From Bdellovibrionales bacterium (GTDB lineage: Bacteria; Bdellovibrionota; Bdellovibrionia; Bdellovibrionales; JAMPXM01): a stretch of DNA of 15,293 bases. Under the pieces are notes generated by a model, which was given only the letters and a program-made list of their open reading frames with translations, did not search any database and was not told the DNA's origin. The position numbers were made by a program, and so were the translations under genes. This document shows positions 15,203 through 15,293 of the stretch, piece by piece. The stretch covers positions 1-15,293 of the forward strand of contig SXSP01000278.1 of the NCBI GenBank assembly GCA_005792225.1, written 5' to 3'. Each line of letters starts with the position of its first letter. Position 1 is the first letter of the stretch.

Positions 15203-15293
15203 CTACAAGAAGTCCGTGATCGGTCGCCCGGTCTTCCTCGCCTTACGATCCGCTTCATCAAATCGCTCAACTCCATCACGCGCGCTCCCACCG
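15203..15293 (-). CDS. 3' end of an unidentified gene (start beyond the window)
   Basis: Reading the minus strand in from the edge, one frame stays open for 30 codons to TAG at 15205-15203. The visible residues end in V-E-R-F-D-E-A-D-R-K-A-R-K-T-G-R-P-I-T-D-F-L, a hydrophilic, charged and protein-like sequence without low-complexity bias. The overlapping frame read through 15291-14905 runs across the gap into the signal peptide of the next gene and looks spurious. I cannot name the product. It points the same way as the exported-protein pair, 173 bp upstream of it. Confidence 0.45.
   Translation of the reverse strand, partial: GGSARDGVERFDEADRKARKTGRPITDFL

Noticed and set aside
14905..15291. 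128-residue minus-strand frame spanning the gap and the next gene's signal peptide
   Set aside because: It is rich in Arg, Ser and Gly, overlaps the well-supported exported-protein gene in another frame, and the alternative frame ending at 15203 looks more protein-like.

Overview
The window comes from a Gram-negative bacterium: it has a lipoprotein signal sequence, two Sec signal peptides and UDP-galactofuranose chemistry. It is moderately GC-rich and tightly packed, with many 1-4 bp gene overlaps. No ribosomal or other lineage marker is present, so I do not name a taxon. I saw no tRNA, rRNA, CRISPR array, transposase or integrase.

Layout. (1) 1-806, minus: an APC-family amino-acid permease, cut by the window edge. 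(2) 807-975: a divergent intergenic region holding two small palindromes and a longer imperfect hairpin. (3) 976-2169, plus: an aldose 1-epimerase (galM type) made as a lipoprotein. (4) 2133-7802, minus: a four-gene operon, in transcription order a GT4-like glycosyltransferase, a GH1/RmlD fusion protein, UDP-galactopyranose mutase (glf) and UDP-glucose 4-epimerase (galE). (5) 7803-8079: a divergent promoter region with a 13-bp palindrome. (6) 8080-12187, plus: a second operon of a GH2 glycosidase, galT and galK, with genes overlapping by 1 and 4 bp. (7) 12184-15029, minus: two overlapping genes for exported proteins of unknown function. (8) 15030-15202: non-coding, with short repeats. (9) 15203-15293, minus: the apparent 3' end of another gene.

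How it works together. Regions 3-6 contain a whole Leloir pathway. GalM interconverts galactose anomers, GalK makes Gal-1-P, GalT makes UDP-galactose and GalE links UDP-Gal with UDP-Glc. Glf then turns UDP-galactopyranose into UDP-galactofuranose, and a glycosyltransferase that could use it is encoded alongside. The GH2 enzyme, and possibly the GH1 domain, could release galactose from glycosides in the cytoplasm. My inference is a bidirectional locus that moves scavenged galactose either into UDP-Glc or into a galactofuranose-containing glycan. No dedicated galactose transporter or regulator is visible.

The most novel part is the pair at 12184-15029. One protein has a C-terminal half resembling the nucleoside phosphorylase fold. 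The other has weak ADP-ribosyltransferase-like motifs. Each has a single cysteine in its whole sequence, set in a matching C-terminal motif C-[RK]-[MV]-A-F. The GH1/RmlD fusion is also notable because Phe replaces the catalytic Tyr of its reductase domain.
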